Shown: piece after piece, positions 5,732 through 6,949 of the stretch | Layout: every line of letters begins with the position of its first letter | Position numbering within the stretch: the first letter of the stretch is position 1 | DNA from: a bacterium | Lineage (GTDB): Bacteria > Fidelibacterota > Marinisomatia > Marinisomatales > JAHJCW01 | Direction of reading: 5' to 3' | NCBI GenBank assembly: GCA_030621275.1 | Contig: JAUXHY010000066.1 | Location: 1 to 6,949, forward strand | Length of the DNA: 6,949 nucleotides | Translations under genes and position numbers: made by a program | The notes under the pieces: model-generated | The model's input: only the letters and a program-made list of their open reading frames with translations | Database searches by the model: none | What the model was told of the DNA's origin: nothing

Positions 5732-6949
5732 ATGAACATTAATAAATATATATTTAGAGAATACGATATACGGGGTGAAGTAAAGACAGATTTCCCTCCG
5801 CATGTAGTGGAACTGTTGGGACGCGGATATGGAACTTATATATCAAAATTAGGCGCAAAAAAAGTAGCTTTAAGTGGTGATATAAGATTAACCACTCCCG
5901 AACTAAAAAAAAGTTATATGAAAGGGCTGTTATCAACAGGTCTCGATGTTGTGGACATTGGAATTTTACCGTCGCCTGTAAATTATTATAGCATGTGGAA
6001 ATTGGATGTAGATGGTGCTGTACAGATCACTGGTAGTCATAATCCACCGGAATTTAACGGATTCAAGATGTCATTATTTCAAAAAGCTGTTTATGGAGAT
6101 GCAATCCAAGAAATTCGGAAGATAATTGAGAATCAAGATTTTATTGAAGGAAAAGGAAATGCTACCGAATATAATATTTTACCGGATTACAAAGCGATGA
6201 TCCTTGATAAAATAAAAATTGAAAAACCGATGAAAGTTGTAATGGATTGTGGAAATGCTGCAGCCTGTGTAAACGGTCCTGAAATATTCAAAGCACTTGA
6301 TATTGAAACAGAGGAATTATTTTGTGATATTGACGGGAATTTCCCAAATCACCATCCTGATCCGACAGTAAAAGAAAATTTAACCGATCTGATTGAATTA
6401 ATGAAAACCGGTAAGTATGATGCAGGAATCGCTTTTGACGGCGACGCCGACCGTATTGGAGTTGTTGATGAAACCGGTGAAATTATTTGGGCGGATCAAT
6501 TAATGGCACTATTTTTACCGGAAATTGTGGAAGAAGGCGACGAAATTCTGTATGATGTAAAATGCTCGCAAGCTTTAGAAGAAATGATCGAAAAATACGG
6601 CGGTACGCCGGTAATGTGGAAAACCGGGCATTCCTTAATTAAACAAAGAATGGCTGAGTTAAAGTGCAAATTTGGCGGTGAAATGAGCGGACATATTTTC
6701 TTCGCAGATGATTTCTTTGGTTTTGATGATGCGTTATATGTCGCGGCGCGCTTAATACAATTATTATCAAGAACTAATAAAACGTTATCAGAATTGAAAG
6801 CGATATTGCCAAAATATTATTCAACACCGGAAATGCGTATGGCGTGTGAATCCGACGAAGAGAAATTTCGCATCGCCAAAGAGGCGGAAGAATATTTTAT
6901 AGCTAATTATGACTGCTCAACGGTCGATGGAGTACGAATAAAATTCGGC
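5732..6949 (+). CDS. Phosphomannomutase/phosphoglucomutase (alpha-D-phosphohexomutase family), 3' partial
   Basis: The frame from the ATG at 5732 is open for 406 codons to the window end. It interconverts hexose-6-phosphate and hexose-1-phosphate (mannose and/or glucose) in the cytoplasm, feeding nucleotide-sugar synthesis for LPS and other surface glycans. Family features appear in order: FREYDIRG at 8-15; the phosphoserine loop ITGSHNPPEFNGFK at 99-112 with catalytic S102; the Mg2+ loop DGDADR at 236-241 (D236, D238, D240); and the sugar-specificity loop GEMSGH at 316-321, typical of PMM/PGM enzymes such as AlgC. The last domain starts at VDGVRIKF (398-405), and its phosphate-binding loop lies beyond the window. 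Relatives are about 455-460 residues, so roughly 50 are missing. Substrate preference between mannose and glucose cannot be read from the motifs. AAAGGA upstream supports the start. Confidence 0.93.
   Translation, partial: MNINKYIFREYDIRGEVKTDFPPHVVELLGRGYGTYISKLGAKKVALSGDIRLTTPELKKSYMKGLLSTGLDVVDIGILPSPVNYYSMWKLDVDGAVQITGSHNPPEFNGFKMSLFQKAVYGDAIQEIRKIIENQDFIEGKGNATEYNILPDYKAMILDKIKIEKPMKVVMDCGNAAACVNGPEIFKALDIETEELFCDIDGNFPNHHPDPTVKENLTDLIELMKTGKYDAGIAFDGDADRIGVVDETGEIIWADQLMALFLPEIVEEGDEILYDVKCSQALEEMIEKYGGTPVMWKTGHSLIKQRMAELKCKFGGEMSGHIFFADDFFGFDDALYVAARLIQLLSRTNKTLSELKAILPKYYSTPEMRMACESDEEKFRIAKEAEEYFIANYDCSTVDGVRIKFG

Noticed and set aside
5754..5936. Minus-strand 60-residue open frame at the start of the phosphohexomutase gene
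   Set aside because: It is antisense to the conserved N-terminal domain of the mutase (FREYDIRG motif) and has no support of its own.

Overview
This is an AT-rich chromosomal window, by eye roughly one third G+C, holding seven protein genes on either side of one divergent promoter region. The source is most likely a member of the Bacteroidota/Chlorobiota (FCB) group. Three things suggest this: a LytTR-type regulator with an N-terminal four-helix membrane domain, a Gram-negative LPS-export permease, and near-absence of Shine-Dalgarno sequences. The exact lineage cannot be fixed from the sequence. I see no tRNA, rRNA, mobile element, CRISPR array or phage gene.

Left part (1-2203, minus strand): a tight cluster reading right to left. 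An LptF/LptG-family permease of the LPS transporter comes first. A CPBP (CAAX-like) intramembrane protease overlaps it by 4 bases. After 26 bases comes the N-terminal, membrane-embedded half of a probable LytTR-family regulator, cut by the window start. This looks like one envelope-related transcription unit.

Middle (2204-2327): a 124-base AT-rich gap between two divergently transcribed genes. It must hold both promoters.

Right part (2328-6949, plus strand): an NhaC-family antiporter, then murQ (MurNAc-6-phosphate etherase, GTG start, 11 bases downstream), then an unrecognised HEAT-like helical repeat protein (31 bases downstream). These three probably form an operon. After a 101-base gap with no gene comes a phosphomannomutase/phosphoglucomutase, open at the window end and missing only its last part.

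The common theme is the cell envelope: LPS export, peptidoglycan sugar recycling and sugar-phosphate supply for surface glycans. The most interesting lead is the antiporter-murQ-HEAT unit. MurQ releases D-lactate, and the NhaC family includes a lactate-exchanging member (MleN), so the antiporter might clear that product. This is a hypothesis. Otherwise the window reads as ordinary core genome, and I found no clearly new system.
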